A stretch of 64,000 nucleotides of DNA from Paenibacillus sp. FSL K6-1330 (GTDB lineage: Bacteria; Bacillota; Bacilli; Paenibacillales; Paenibacillaceae): assembly GCF_037976825.1 (NCBI RefSeq), contig NZ_CP150269.1, positions 2,555,501-2,619,500 on the forward strand, given 5' to 3'. Numbering within the stretch: the first letter of the stretch is position 1; every line of letters begins with the position of its first letter. The notes beneath the pieces are model-generated. The model saw nothing but the letters and a program-made list of their open reading frames with translations. It did no database searches and had not been told where the DNA came from. Positions 53,048 through 62,672 of the stretch are shown piece by piece. A program made the position numbers and the translations under genes.

Positions 53048-54919
53048 ATGAGGATTATAAAAAGAAAGCAACCGAAGATCACCAAGGAAGTTCTTGCGGT
53101 TCCGCGTACAGATAGACGTACTCTTTCCTATGTACCCGATCCGGAGCAGATCCGTTTGAACGCGGACCGAAGAGGCAACCGAGCACAGCAGCCTGGGGAT
53201 GATGTGTCCAGCTCTGAATATTTAAATAAGCTGCGTATGCTCAGCTTGCGTTATGAAGCGGAATTCGAAGTATGGATCGTTCCCAAGGGGAAAAAGAAAA
53301 AAGCAGGAATTAAGGGACAGGCTGCCGATATTTCGGCCACCGGCCTGCTGCTCAGGCTGCCGGACGACGCTTCTGGCCTTGAAGTGGGTGACACAGTGAA
53401 GGCCCGATTCCGTATCCCGCCGGGCTCCATGCCCGAGGGTTTCGAATCGGCCGTAAGGATGGATGCAAGCGTCGTTCGTCGGGCCACGAATTCGGCAGAA
53501 TCCGGTGAAGAGCATATGCTGGCCTTAGAATTTGAGAAGCCGCTGACGGAATATTTTCAGCGCAAACGATGGGGCTATTCCGTGTATTCTGCCAGCGCCT
53601 TGATGTTCATGGCGGTGCTCTTCATCATACTGATGCGGGCCGAGAGCATTATTTATTTCAAATACAACATGGTGCTGTATTTGTACAGCTTAATCGCAGC
53701 TCTGTTTCTGCTGACACGCTACCTGTTCGGGGCGTTATATCGCGATGTGCCGATCAATCCGGATTATACACCGGGGGTTTCGATTATCATCCCCTGCTTC
53801 AATGAAGCGGATTGGATCAAACGTACGATTCTCAGCTGTATTAATCAGGACTATCCGGTAGATAAGCTGGAGGTCATTGTCGTTGATGACCGATCGACAG
53901 ACCAATCGGTACAGCAGATCAAGGATATGATTGAAGTGATTCACTCCGAGGCGGAGCGTTACGCTACCCGCGAACGCTTGTCCTATACGGTGCTGCCGGA
54001 GAATGCGGGCAAGCGGGTCGCGCTTGTCAAAGGTGTGGAGATGGCGAAGCATGATTTGGTGGTCTTCGTGGATTCCGACAGCTTTCTGGACCCGATGGCG
54101 ATTCGCCACCTCGTTCAGCCTTTTCAGGACCCTAAGATGGGTGGCGTTGCCGGCCGAACGGACGTCGAGAATAAATATACCAATAACATGACGAAGCTGC
54201 AGACGGTCCGTTATTATATTGCATTCCGGATCATGAAAGCGGCAGAGTCTTGGTTTGACAGCGTGACCTGCCTGTCGGGCCCGTTATCCTGCTATCGGAA
54301 AGAGCTCATCATGCAGCATGCGGACGCCTGGCTGAACCAGAAGTTTTTGGGCAGACCCGCCACCTTCGGGGATGACCGAAGCATGACAAACTTTATTTTG
54401 AAAACACATCGTACCGGTTACCAGGATTCCGCCATATGCTCGACAATTGTCCCTTCACAGATGAAGGTGTTCCTGAAGCAGCAGATGCGCTGGAAGCGCT
54501 CCTGGCTGCGCGAGTCGCTCCGGGCCGGAAGTTTTATTTGGCGCAAAGAGCCGTTTATGGCATTGTTTTTCTACATAGGCCTGATCGTGCCGATTGCCGC
54601 GCCTGTCGTGGTTGCCTATAACTTGATGTACGTGCCGATCGTTCATGGCATTTTCCCAGGGACTTTCCTGATGGGCTTGCTGCTGATGGCGCTGCTGATG
54701 AGTCTTGCCCACCTGCTGTTTCGCAAGAGCAGGCTCTGGGTGTTCGGCTTCGTGTTCTGTCTGTTCTATGAATTTGTCCTGTTATGGCAGATGCCGGTGG
54801 CCTGGTTTACCTTCTGGAAGTCGACATGGGGGACCCGGGAAACGCCGCAAGATATTGAAGCGAGAGAGAAGAAGGAAGCTCGCAAGCGCAAAGGCAAAAA
54901 ATTCGGATTACCGTTCTGA
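53048..54919 (+). CDS. PilZ domain-glycosyltransferase 2 fusion, processive synthase
   Basis: A 623-residue protein. A PilZ-like domain (residues about 56-175) contains DISATG near 94, the second PilZ motif; the first motif R-x3-R is not clear. Two membrane segments follow, then a GT-A domain with VDDRS near 279, DSDS near 341, GDDRS near 441 and QQMRW near 478, and four more membrane segments. This is the hyaluronan/cellulose-synthase-like set. The PilZ part implies c-di-GMP control of polymer synthesis. GGGAGAAA precedes the ATG. Confidence 0.9.
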   Translation: MRIIKRKQPKITKEVLAVPRTDRRTLSYVPDPEQIRLNADRRGNRAQQPGDDVSSSEYLNKLRMLSLRYEAEFEVWIVPKGKKKKAGIKGQAADISATGLLLRLPDDASGLEVGDTVKARFRIPPGSMPEGFESAVRMDASVVRRATNSAESGEEHMLALEFEKPLTEYFQRKRWGYSVYSASALMFMAVLFIILMRAESIIYFKYNMVLYLYSLIAALFLLTRYLFGALYRDVPINPDYTPGVSIIIPCFNEADWIKRTILSCINQDYPVDKLEVIVVDDRSTDQSVQQIKDMIEVIHSEAERYATRERLSYTVLPENAGKRVALVKGVEMAKHDLVVFVDSDSFLDPMAIRHLVQPFQDPKMGGVAGRTDVENKYTNNMTKLQTVRYYIAFRIMKAAESWFDSVTCLSGPLSCYRKELIMQHADAWLNQKFLGRPATFGDDRSMTNFILKTHRTGYQDSAICSTIVPSQMKVFLKQQMRWKRSWLRESLRAGSFIWRKEPFMALFFYIGLIVPIAAPVVVAYNLMYVPIVHGIFPGTFLMGLLLMALLMSLAHLLFRKSRLWVFGFVFCLFYEFVLLWQMPVAWFTFWKSTWGTRETPQDIEAREKKEARKRKGKKFGLPF

Positions 54920-54951
54920 TCGTGTCAAAGCGGTTGAAGTGAGGATGACAA

Positions 54952-56709
54952 ATGGGTAAAAAACGAAATGCAGCCCTCAATGTTCAGCGAAAAAATCGCC
55001 GCAAAATCATCAAAGTTACGGCACAGGTTGTTGTATTGGCCGTAGTTGTCGTCCTGCTGGCGAATGCAATTTTCGATTTTCGCACCTATAAGGAGCCGGA
55101 CAAATCAGCCTGGCGTCAGGATCAGGGCTTTATTGCGCTATCCTATTTTGGAGTCGGTCGCACCGGGACATCCAAGCTCGTATCCAAGAGCCAGCTGGAC
55201 GCCCAGCTGAGGGCTTTATATGAACAGGGCTACACTACGATTTCGCAGCAAGATATTATGGATTATTATCGTAATGGCAAGAAGCTGCCGGATAAAGCGC
55301 TGTACCTGTCCTTTGAAGACGGACGGAATGACTCCGCGCTGTTTGCGCAGCCGCTTCTGGAGAAATACAACTATAAGGCCACCTTCCTGTCCTATGCCAA
55401 CAAAATGGGCAACAGTGAACGGAAATTTCTGCAGCCGAAGGATATGCTGAAGATGACCCGCACCGGTTATTGGGAGCTTGGGACCAACGGCAACCGGCTG
55501 ACTTATATTAATATTTTTGATCATGAAGGCCGTTATATCGGCGTTAAGGACGAAAGCGAACTGACCAGCAAATCCAACGTGGAGTATTACAACCACTATT
55601 TGATGGATTTCATACGTGACGAGAATATGATTCCGCTCGAGAACCGCGCGGAGATGGAAGAACGGATCCAAGCGGACTATGAAGCGATGAATAAGGTTTA
55701 CACGAAAGCGCTTGGTTACGTTCCAGGCACGTATATGATCATGCACGCCAATGCGCTGGGCGGAGGCATGAATCAGCTTGTAGCCAATGCCAATACGGAG
55801 CAGATTCGGCAGTTGTTTGGGATGAATTTCAACCGGGAAGGAATGGCCTTCAATTCGAAGGATAGCGATCTTTATAATCTGACTCGAGTCCAGCCTGCTC
55901 CTTACTGGTCTACCAATCACCTGTTGATGAAGCTGCACAAGGACCAAAGACAACCTATGCAGTTTGTGCGAGGGGACAAGCAGCAGGCCGATAAGTGGGA
56001 GCTGCTTGGCGGAGCGGCTGAATTTGCGGATAACCGTTTCGTGATCACATCGCCTCCGGCCCAGGCAGGGATCGTTTATTTGAAGGGCAGCGAAGAGTCT
56101 GACATAACCGTCTCGGCGAAGGCACTCGGTAATGTTGTAGGACGGCAGTCCATCTATGTCCGTTACGACCGGACGAAGGGCTCTTACTTAAGGCTTCTTC
56201 TGGAGAACAATAACGTGGTGGTAGAACAGAAGAGAGCGGGTCAAGCACCCGAGGAGCTGTTCACCTATACCTTGCCGAAGGTCGAGTGGGGGGAAGAGGA
56301 CCTGCAATTCGATAAGGCATCGGTATATACCAAGGAGCAGACGCAGTCCGGAGACCGGGATGATGAGAATGAGTATCCGGTCAACATACTTGGCAACCGT
56401 TGGCTGGAGATTTCGGTGAAAGGCCATTCCCTGTCCGTGAGTGTCGATCAACAGTTGATTCTGGATCAGCAGTCTGTGGATGTTTCGATTGGTGCAGGGG
56501 GCGTGGCGTTTGAATCGCAATATCATGAGCAGAATGAGAAAGATGATATTTATGACGCTGTTTTTGAAGATGTCACCATTAAATCCGAGCCTGCGAGCGG
56601 TGATATGAAGCTGCTGTTTACGAACAAGCCGTCCGGACTGACCGGTGTCCTGACAGGCGTGCAGAGAAGTTTGAGCCGGGCGGTTGACTGGGCTGTGGAG
56701 ACTTTTTAA
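54952..56709 (+). CDS. Membrane-anchored polysaccharide deacetylase-like protein with C-terminal lectin-like domain
   Basis: A 585-residue protein: basic N-terminus, TM near residues 20-43, a NodB-like barrel (about 60-330) with LSFEDGRNDS in place of TFDDG, and a C-terminal beta-rich part (about 340-560, SIYVRYDRTKGSYLRLLLE) like a concanavalin-type sugar-binding domain. The usual His pair is not obvious, so activity is doubtful. GAGGAT precedes the ATG. Confidence 0.7.
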   Translation: MGKKRNAALNVQRKNRRKIIKVTAQVVVLAVVVVLLANAIFDFRTYKEPDKSAWRQDQGFIALSYFGVGRTGTSKLVSKSQLDAQLRALYEQGYTTISQQDIMDYYRNGKKLPDKALYLSFEDGRNDSALFAQPLLEKYNYKATFLSYANKMGNSERKFLQPKDMLKMTRTGYWELGTNGNRLTYINIFDHEGRYIGVKDESELTSKSNVEYYNHYLMDFIRDENMIPLENRAEMEERIQADYEAMNKVYTKALGYVPGTYMIMHANALGGGMNQLVANANTEQIRQLFGMNFNREGMAFNSKDSDLYNLTRVQPAPYWSTNHLLMKLHKDQRQPMQFVRGDKQQADKWELLGGAAEFADNRFVITSPPAQAGIVYLKGSEESDITVSAKALGNVVGRQSIYVRYDRTKGSYLRLLLENNNVVVEQKRAGQAPEELFTYTLPKVEWGEEDLQFDKASVYTKEQTQSGDRDDENEYPVNILGNRWLEISVKGHSLSVSVDQQLILDQQSVDVSIGAGGVAFESQYHEQNEKDDIYDAVFEDVTIKSEPASGDMKLLFTNKPSGLTGVLTGVQRSLSRAVDWAVETF

Positions 56710-56738
56710 AATTCGGATGGCGTAGGACGTGAACAAGA

Positions 56739-57827
56739 ATGAAGAATCGCAGGAGGAAATGGGCAGGAGCTCTGGTCCTGATGGCTTTGTGTGCTGCTGT
56801 CTCTTTCTGGTGGCTGCGCACCGAAGAGCAGGAGAAAGCGCTGCAGGTTCAGTTACCGCAAACGGGAGTGAAGCTGTCTGCCTGGATTACGGATTGGCAG
56901 TGGAGGACGGGCATTACGGATCTGAAGCAGCTTGGTAGTGAGTTTGAAGAAATTCATTTTTTTGCAGCTTACTTCAATCATAAAGATGAACTCCATTTTA
57001 CTTCGGATTTTCGGGAGGGGCTGCCTGAGTTTCTGGAGATTTCCCGGAAAGGGAAACAGCTTCGCCGGGTACTGACCATCGTAAACGATCGCTTTGATAC
57101 CGATGGGACGGCGGACCAGAAGGATCCAGAGCTCATCTCCCGGATCGTGGCTACTCCGGAAAGCCGCAGCCTGCATATCGGGCATATTCTGGCTGTGGTA
57201 TCCCAGCATGGCTTTAGCGGTGTGGAACTGGATTACGAGAAGGTACGCAAGGAAGATTGGGCGAATCTTTCCACTCTGTACAAGGAGCTGTATGAACGTT
57301 TACAAGCGGAGGGTTTCTCTCTTCGAATCGTGCTGGAGCCGGGGATATCCCAGTCATCCTTTGAGCTGTTGCCCGCAGGTCCTGATTATGTCCTGATGGC
57401 ATATAACTTGTACGGAGGGCATAGCGGACCGGGGCCAAAGGCGGATCACGCCATGATAAGGAAGCTGGCAGATAAACTGCAGGGGATTCCGGGAGACCAT
57501 GCCATCGCATTGTCGGTTGGCGGGTTTGACTGGGCTAATAACGGCAAGGTTGTGTCTTTAACGGAAAAGCGTGCGGTGGAACTGGCGCATTCCATCTCGG
57601 ACAATCCGAAGCGGGACCCGTCAAGCGGTGCCCTGTATTTTGAATATACGGACGACCAAGGTTTCGGCCATACCGTATGGTATGCAGATGGAATGACCAT
57701 TGCCGGCTGGATGGATACGGCGAGAGACGCGGGTATATCGAAGATTGCGATCTGGCGGCTTGGGGATATGGAAGAGGATACGTTGCAACAGTTGAAAGCT
57801 TATCATCAGCAATCCCAACATAAGTGA
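56739..57827 (+). CDS. Membrane-anchored GH18-like glycosidase
   Basis: A 362-residue protein with N-terminal anchor (residues 8-25) and a GH18 barrel. GVELDYEKV near residue 164 is the DxxDxDxE active-site strand with the final Asp and Glu retained, and VLMAYNLYGG near 218 is the strand-6 motif. Spore-cortex YaaH/SleL-type and chitinase-like enzymes share this form. In this setting it probably cleaves the cluster's amino-sugar polymer. Weak ribosome-binding site. Confidence 0.82.
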   Translation: MKNRRRKWAGALVLMALCAAVSFWWLRTEEQEKALQVQLPQTGVKLSAWITDWQWRTGITDLKQLGSEFEEIHFFAAYFNHKDELHFTSDFREGLPEFLEISRKGKQLRRVLTIVNDRFDTDGTADQKDPELISRIVATPESRSLHIGHILAVVSQHGFSGVELDYEKVRKEDWANLSTLYKELYERLQAEGFSLRIVLEPGISQSSFELLPAGPDYVLMAYNLYGGHSGPGPKADHAMIRKLADKLQGIPGDHAIALSVGGFDWANNGKVVSLTEKRAVELAHSISDNPKRDPSSGALYFEYTDDQGFGHTVWYADGMTIAGWMDTARDAGISKIAIWRLGDMEEDTLQQLKAYHQQSQHK

Positions 57828-57841
57828 ATGTATACGAAAAG

Positions 57842-57886
57842 AAAGGACATCCCATGGCTTCAAGAAGCCGCTCGGGGTGTCCTTTT
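57842..57886. terminator. Terminator at end of exopolysaccharide cluster
   Basis: AAAGGACATCCC pairs with GGGTGTCCTTTT around a 20-base loop. Confidence 0.82.
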
Positions 57887-57992
57887 GCGTAAAATGACTC
57901 ATGTTGTAGTCAAATAGTCTTTCTGTGTGAGTATACGGACCGAAAGGAGGCTAAGATGGCCGACCAGCCATCCAAGCATGCCCCGAACAACG

Positions 57993-58024
57993 CATCGTGT
58001 GCACAAGGAGCAGTGCGCACGATG
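57993..58024. repeat. GC-rich inverted repeat next to yhgE-like stop
   Basis: CATCGTGTGCAC (57993-58004) and GTGCGCACGATG (58013-58024) form a 12-pair stem with an 8-base loop. No T run follows on either strand. It lies just past the stop of the minus-strand gene. Confidence 0.6.
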
Positions 58025-58030
58025 TACAAA

Positions 58031-60178
58031 TTAATGGATGAGCTTCGAGGCTTTCGCTTTGCGGACGAGACCGCCGCTGGCCCGGTTGATCGGCTTCTTG
58101 AGTGCAATCCCGATCATCAGCGCAATTGCCGCGAAGATCAGCATGAACAGGACATCCCGGACGACAATATCCCATAGAATGCCACCAACGGCTTCCCTCA
58201 TCATGCTGATGGCGTAGGTGAATGGCAGATACGGATGCAATGCTTGGAAGAACGGCGGTGTCATCTGGATCGGAAACGTTCCGCCTGCGCCTGCAAGCTG
58301 CAGCACGAGCAGTACGATGGCCATCGCTTTTCCGACATTACCGAATACGGACACCAGCGTATATACAATCAGCATGAAGATGGTGCTAATCAGCAGCGCA
58401 AACAAGATGAACCAGCCCGGATTCACCACATAGGTTCCCAGCAAATAGATATCACCCAGGGTAACGAATAGCGCTTGGAACAGGGCAATGGTCAAAAAGG
58501 TTAAATAGCGTCCGAAGTAAACCTCGATGCTGCGGAAGCTTCTCTCTTCATCATGAACCTCAACGGAGAGCAGGGAAACAAGCAGCAGGGCACCTACCCA
58601 CAAGGATAACGTCGTGAAGAAGGGAGACATGGCGGACCCGTAGTTCGGGATAGGGTAGAGTCGATTCTCTTCCAACGTAACAGGCTCGGCAAAAAACTGG
58701 CTTTCGAGCTCGAAATTATTTTGAAGCAAATCGATAACCTCTTGGATATCCCCTGCAGCTTCCATCTCACGCAGCCGATTCGCCAGCTGTGTAATTCGAA
58801 GCTCGGCCTCCGGCAGACGGCTTTGGGCCAGCTGTACTTCTTCGCCGCCTACCTTGAGCCCTTTCTGGGCATCTTTGAGCAAATGCTGAATGTCGGGGAC
58901 GCTGGCAAGCGCCTGGGTCAGCTCATGCTGAACACGCTTGGCCGTGCCCGCGCCCTTGGTGAAGGATTTGCTTATCGCTGGACCGATCTCCGTATCGTAT
59001 CGGCTTAACACCGTGTTGGTTAGTCCCGTAATGTCATCGTTTAGCTTCTTCAGCTTATCGATGGCATCTGCAGGTGTTTCTTCTCCCCGTTCCACGGCTT
59101 GCGCTATGGTTTGGAGCACGGTTTGGGCTGAGGTCCATCGTGCGGCAATATCCTCAAGCTTAGCCGCCCCTGCAGCTGCCGCCGGGGAGATCGAGCCCAG
59201 TCGCTTGAACAATTGACCCAGCCGGGTCGCGGCTTGCGCTGCTGTCTTGGCGCGTTCCTGCGCAGCGTTCAGGCGGCTGGCAAGCTCCTTCGGGTCGATG
59301 TCGGCTTGTCCTAGAGCGTCCAGCACTTGCGAGAGTGCTCCGGTGGTTGCAGCCAGTACCTCCAAGTCCTGACGCAGAGCAGGCTCCAGCGATTTCGAGG
59401 CACCAGCGGCCTCATTCGCGAACTCCGCCAGCGCACCAGCCATAGCCTTGCCGTCCGTGGCGATTTCTTCAAGGCGAGGCAGAGCGGTGCCAGCTTGCTG
59501 AACCAATCGGTTGGCCAGCTTAATATCCTTTGCGGCTGTGCCCACCGCTTCATTGAGCTCCGGAAAGCTTTTTTCAAGCCGGAACAGAAGATTTCGTACT
59601 TTATTGATGGCCGGGAGCTGGTTCTCGATCTCAATCCCGAGTGTGTTGAAAATCTCGAAGATGGTGCCGTTGGCGGTTTTGATGAAGTTTTTGCTGATTT
59701 CCTCTACAACACCGGATGCGCCCTTGGCCGTCACTTTGGGAGAAATGGCGTTGATTTTCTCGTTTGTATAATAGAGGATCTGAGCTTTGACAGGCTCATT
59801 GCTCAGCACGGTGCCGATCCGGGCAGAGAAGTTCTCCGGAATAATGATGGCGGCATAATCATCACCGTGCCGTACACCCTGAATGGCGTTCTCACTATCC
59901 TCCGTAAACCGCCACCCCAGCTTCTCATTTTGATGGAGGGACTCCACGATTTCTTTACCCAGGTTAATGGGCTGGTCGCGAAGAGTGGTGCCTTTATCCA
60001 GGTTGGCAACCGCAATAGATACACCGGAGGTCTGGCCATAGGGATCCCATGAGGCCTCAATGTTAAACCAGGCATACAGAGAAGGAAGAATAGCAAGCCC
60101 GGTAATGATGACTCCTGCAGCCCAATTACGGATGATTCTATGGATATCGGCAGAATATATGTGAAAGATATTCTTCAT
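58031..60178 (-). CDS. YhgE/Pip domain membrane protein (ABC-2-like exporter)
   Basis: A 715-residue membrane protein: TM near residues 20-40, a long extracytoplasmic region (about 45-520) rich in Ala, Gln and coiled-coil helices, and six C-terminal membrane segments of ABC-2 permease type. This is the YhgE/Pip family, related to phage-infection protein and to the ESX/T7 secretion accessory EsaA; most members have no proven function. The frame opens at 60298, but AGGAG precedes the ATG at 60178. Confidence 0.9.
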   Translation of the reverse strand: MKNIFHIYSADIHRIIRNWAAGVIITGLAILPSLYAWFNIEASWDPYGQTSGVSIAVANLDKGTTLRDQPINLGKEIVESLHQNEKLGWRFTEDSENAIQGVRHGDDYAAIIIPENFSARIGTVLSNEPVKAQILYYTNEKINAISPKVTAKGASGVVEEISKNFIKTANGTIFEIFNTLGIEIENQLPAINKVRNLLFRLEKSFPELNEAVGTAAKDIKLANRLVQQAGTALPRLEEIATDGKAMAGALAEFANEAAGASKSLEPALRQDLEVLAATTGALSQVLDALGQADIDPKELASRLNAAQERAKTAAQAATRLGQLFKRLGSISPAAAAGAAKLEDIAARWTSAQTVLQTIAQAVERGEETPADAIDKLKKLNDDITGLTNTVLSRYDTEIGPAISKSFTKGAGTAKRVQHELTQALASVPDIQHLLKDAQKGLKVGGEEVQLAQSRLPEAELRITQLANRLREMEAAGDIQEVIDLLQNNFELESQFFAEPVTLEENRLYPIPNYGSAMSPFFTTLSLWVGALLLVSLLSVEVHDEERSFRSIEVYFGRYLTFLTIALFQALFVTLGDIYLLGTYVVNPGWFILFALLISTIFMLIVYTLVSVFGNVGKAMAIVLLVLQLAGAGGTFPIQMTPPFFQALHPYLPFTYAISMMREAVGGILWDIVVRDVLFMLIFAAIALMIGIALKKPINRASGGLVRKAKASKLIH

Positions 60179-60207
60179 GCGGGCTCCTATCTTGTACGTA
60201 GTTGGTG

Positions 60208-60594
60208 CTAGTATGCCGCAAAGTCCGTGCCAAGATACGAAACGAGCCGATCCTTTATCTCTTCCTTCAGGGAGTGCCATTCGCAGAGAAGACTGCATTC
60301 ATATCCGCGACACAAATACTGAACCTGCAGCCCTTCCGCGGCTGTACGGCTCTGGCTATGAATCCGGATGCCGCGCCGCCTCATCTGCTGCTGCATGATC
60401 CAGGCATGATCCGAATCTTCTTTTTTAATTAGCTGCAGATTTAAGATATAGAGGTCAGCCATTTTGAGTGTAAGGGTCTTGAGAATTTGAATATCCCGCT
60501 CGAGAACAGACTGAATGAAGTGATGCAGCACATAATCTCGGATCAGGGCTTCGTCTTCTAGTGAAGGCGGAGGAGGCGTGGAAGGCTTCATCAT
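60208..60594 (-). CDS. Conserved-looking hypothetical protein ahead of YhgE gene
   Basis: A 128-residue soluble, mostly helical protein with LEDEALIRDYVLHHFIQ near the N-terminus and two cysteines in LCRGYECSLLCEW (three in all) near residue 95. Family not recognised. AGGAT lies 9 bases before the ATG at 60594; a GTG at 60603 is possible. It precedes the YhgE-like gene by 29 bases, so the two are probably co-transcribed. Confidence 0.65.
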   Translation of the reverse strand: MMKPSTPPPPSLEDEALIRDYVLHHFIQSVLERDIQILKTLTLKMADLYILNLQLIKKEDSDHAWIMQQQMRRRGIRIHSQSRTAAEGLQVQYLCRGYECSLLCEWHSLKEEIKDRLVSYLGTDFAAY

Positions 60595-60775
60595 AAGAGA
60601 CACATCCTAAGACATGAAATACATAAGAACATATGTTCTATCATACACATGGTATGCCAACAATATACGGCGTGCAACCATTAAATATTGGCAATTGTTT
60701 ATTGATCCCAGTGGATTCATGGCGGCATATCGTTTACACTCCTGATAACTGCATTCATCAGGAGGCGATTCATTA

Positions 60776-61285
60776 ATGATTCTTCATAAAGGCGAAATAT
60801 TGTTCAGGCAAGGGGATAGCGGGGACCATCTATATCACATCCGGAGCGGATTGTTCAAGGTGACCCGTCTCCATCCGAACGGCAATATGGTGCTTTTCAA
60901 TATTTTATATCCTGGTGAAACGGTGCCGCATCATTCGTTGATCAGCCCGAAGGAGACACATGGAACGGCGATCGCTCTGATCCAGAGCGAAGTGGAGCTC
61001 ATATCGGCTGAAGCTTGGTACCGCCAGCTCGAGGAGGATCCGCAGAAACCGCTCGAGGTCGCCAGATTGCTGCAGGAAAAGGTGCGGTTCATGCAGATGA
61101 GGCTGGATCACTTGACGGTAGGAGGGCCTGCGGAGCGGCTTGAACTGCTGATCCAGTGGCTGGATGAGTATTCACAGGGAATACACTTGACCGAGTATCT
61201 GACTCAGGAAGAGATCGGACAGCTGATCGGCGTGAGAAGAGAAACGGTAAACCGGCTGCTGCGGGAACAGGGCAAGCACATCTAG
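60776..61285 (+). CDS. Short Crp/Fnr-family regulator
   Basis: A 169-residue regulator, shorter than usual (about 220) because the first helix is missing: it starts at the beta-roll (ILHKGEILFRQGDSGDHLY). The C-terminal winged helix has GVRRETVNRLL, whose R-E-x-x-N-R residues match Crp-type readers of TGTGA. There is no cysteine, so it cannot hold an Fe-S cluster. AGGAGG precedes the ATG. A perfect TGTGA-N6-TCACA site stands before hmp, the next gene, so NO or redox-related control of hmp is a fair inference. Confidence 0.85.
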   Translation: MILHKGEILFRQGDSGDHLYHIRSGLFKVTRLHPNGNMVLFNILYPGETVPHHSLISPKETHGTAIALIQSEVELISAEAWYRQLEEDPQKPLEVARLLQEKVRFMQMRLDHLTVGGPAERLELLIQWLDEYSQGIHLTEYLTQEEIGQLIGVRRETVNRLLREQGKHI

Positions 61286-61357
61286 TCCGAATTACGAACG
61301 ATATAAACGGGGCAGGATACATAGGAACTTCTTCGCAGAATAATCTTGTTCAACCCA

Positions 61358-61394
61358 AAAGGGTGCCTGTCTTTATGCAAGACAGGCACCCTTT
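61358..61394. terminator. Bidirectional terminator between crp-like gene and hmp
   Basis: AAAGGGTGCCTGTCTT (61358-61373) pairs perfectly with AAGACAGGCACCCTTT (61379-61394) around a 5-base loop. Confidence 0.92.
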
Positions 61395-61423
61395 GATTAG
61401 GCTTGACTCCGTAATATGGTTAA

Positions 61424-62629
61424 TTAATCTTCCAATGTACCTGCCGGGCCAAAGAATTCATAATGAATCCGGTCGGAAGGTACCTCCATGGATTTCAGTT
61501 GACTGTTAACGGCACGCATGAACGGAACCGGACCACAGAAGTAGAAGTCGGCTTTCGCATCGACGGTTTTGCGAAGGAAATCAAGATCAATATAGCCTGT
61601 TTGGTGGCACTGATCCTCGGATTCCGGCTGTTCATAAATGACGTAAGAGGTTAGCTGCGGATGCTTGGAGGCGAGTGCATCGATATGAGACTTCATCGCA
61701 TGCTGACTACCGCACTTGGCCGCATGGATATAGGTTACTTTCCGGCCGGGTTGATTCAGCAGTACGGTTTCCAGCATAGCCACCATCGGGGTCAAACCGA
61801 CACCGCCGCTGATCAAGGCAAGCGGAAGGTCACTGTCCGTATCCAGGGTAAATGTACCCGCCGGAGCTGTGACCTCGAGAACGGTCCCAACCTCAGCCTG
61901 ACGGTGCAGCCAACTGGAGACGATGCCGGCAGGTTTTCCTTCTAACTCATCCTCACGCTTGACCGTTATTCTGTAGTAAGGCTGACCCGGTGCGGACGAG
62001 AGACTGTAATGACGATTATGATAATAGGTTTCACCTTCAGGTTTTACCCGGAGCGTAATGTATTGACCGGGTTCATAAGCGGAAATCTCACCGCCATCTT
62101 GTGGGACCAGATAAAAGGAAGTGATGACAGAGCTTTCTTCCACCTTCCGGTCAATCACGAAATTACGGTATCCGCTCCAACCGCCGGTCTCGTTCGCCGC
62201 TTGTTGGTACATATCTGCTTCAATGCCGATGAAGACATTGGCAATGGCGCCGTAAGCTTCGCCCCAGGCCTCGATAATTTCGGGTGTTGCGGCATCTCCC
62301 AGCACTTCTTTCATGGCGGCGAGCAGTGTTTCGCCGACGATTGGATAATGCTCGGGCAAAATGTTTAATGCCCGGTGCTTGTGTCCGATCTGCTTAACAA
62401 CCGGCACGATCGCTTCAAGTCGGTCGATATGGGCTGCGGCGGCGTACACGGCATTGGCAAGGGCAAAGGGCTGTTTTCCTTCTCGTTGATTCGCATGGTT
62501 GAATATGTTAAGAAGCTCCGGATGATGATGAAATAATTTTTGGTAAAATGCAGTCGTGATTGCCGTTCCATGAGTTTCAAGAACAGGAACGGTCGATTTA
62601 ACGACTTCAATCGTATGCTGGCTTAACAT
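61424..62629 (-). CDS. hmp: Flavohaemoprotein, nitric oxide dioxygenase
   Basis: A 401-residue NO dioxygenase that turns NO and O2 into nitrate with NAD(P)H. The globin domain (1-140) has the proximal His in IGHKHRALNI near residue 85; the FAD domain has RHYSLSSAPGQPYY-like stretch (RHYSLSS near 206) and the NAD domain GGVGLTPMVAML near 267 and FYFCGPVPFM. The frame opens at 62698, but GGGGGAG precedes the ATG at 62629. A Crp/Fnr-type site controls it by position. Confidence 0.95.
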   Translation of the reverse strand: MLSQHTIEVVKSTVPVLETHGTAITTAFYQKLFHHHPELLNIFNHANQREGKQPFALANAVYAAAAHIDRLEAIVPVVKQIGHKHRALNILPEHYPIVGETLLAAMKEVLGDAATPEIIEAWGEAYGAIANVFIGIEADMYQQAANETGGWSGYRNFVIDRKVEESSVITSFYLVPQDGGEISAYEPGQYITLRVKPEGETYYHNRHYSLSSAPGQPYYRITVKREDELEGKPAGIVSSWLHRQAEVGTVLEVTAPAGTFTLDTDSDLPLALISGGVGLTPMVAMLETVLLNQPGRKVTYIHAAKCGSQHAMKSHIDALASKHPQLTSYVIYEQPESEDQCHQTGYIDLDFLRKTVDAKADFYFCGPVPFMRAVNSQLKSMEVPSDRIHYEFFGPAGTLED

Positions 62630-62672
62630 GTGGACTCCCCCTGATTCATAAGTCGAATTCGTGTTCAATTTA

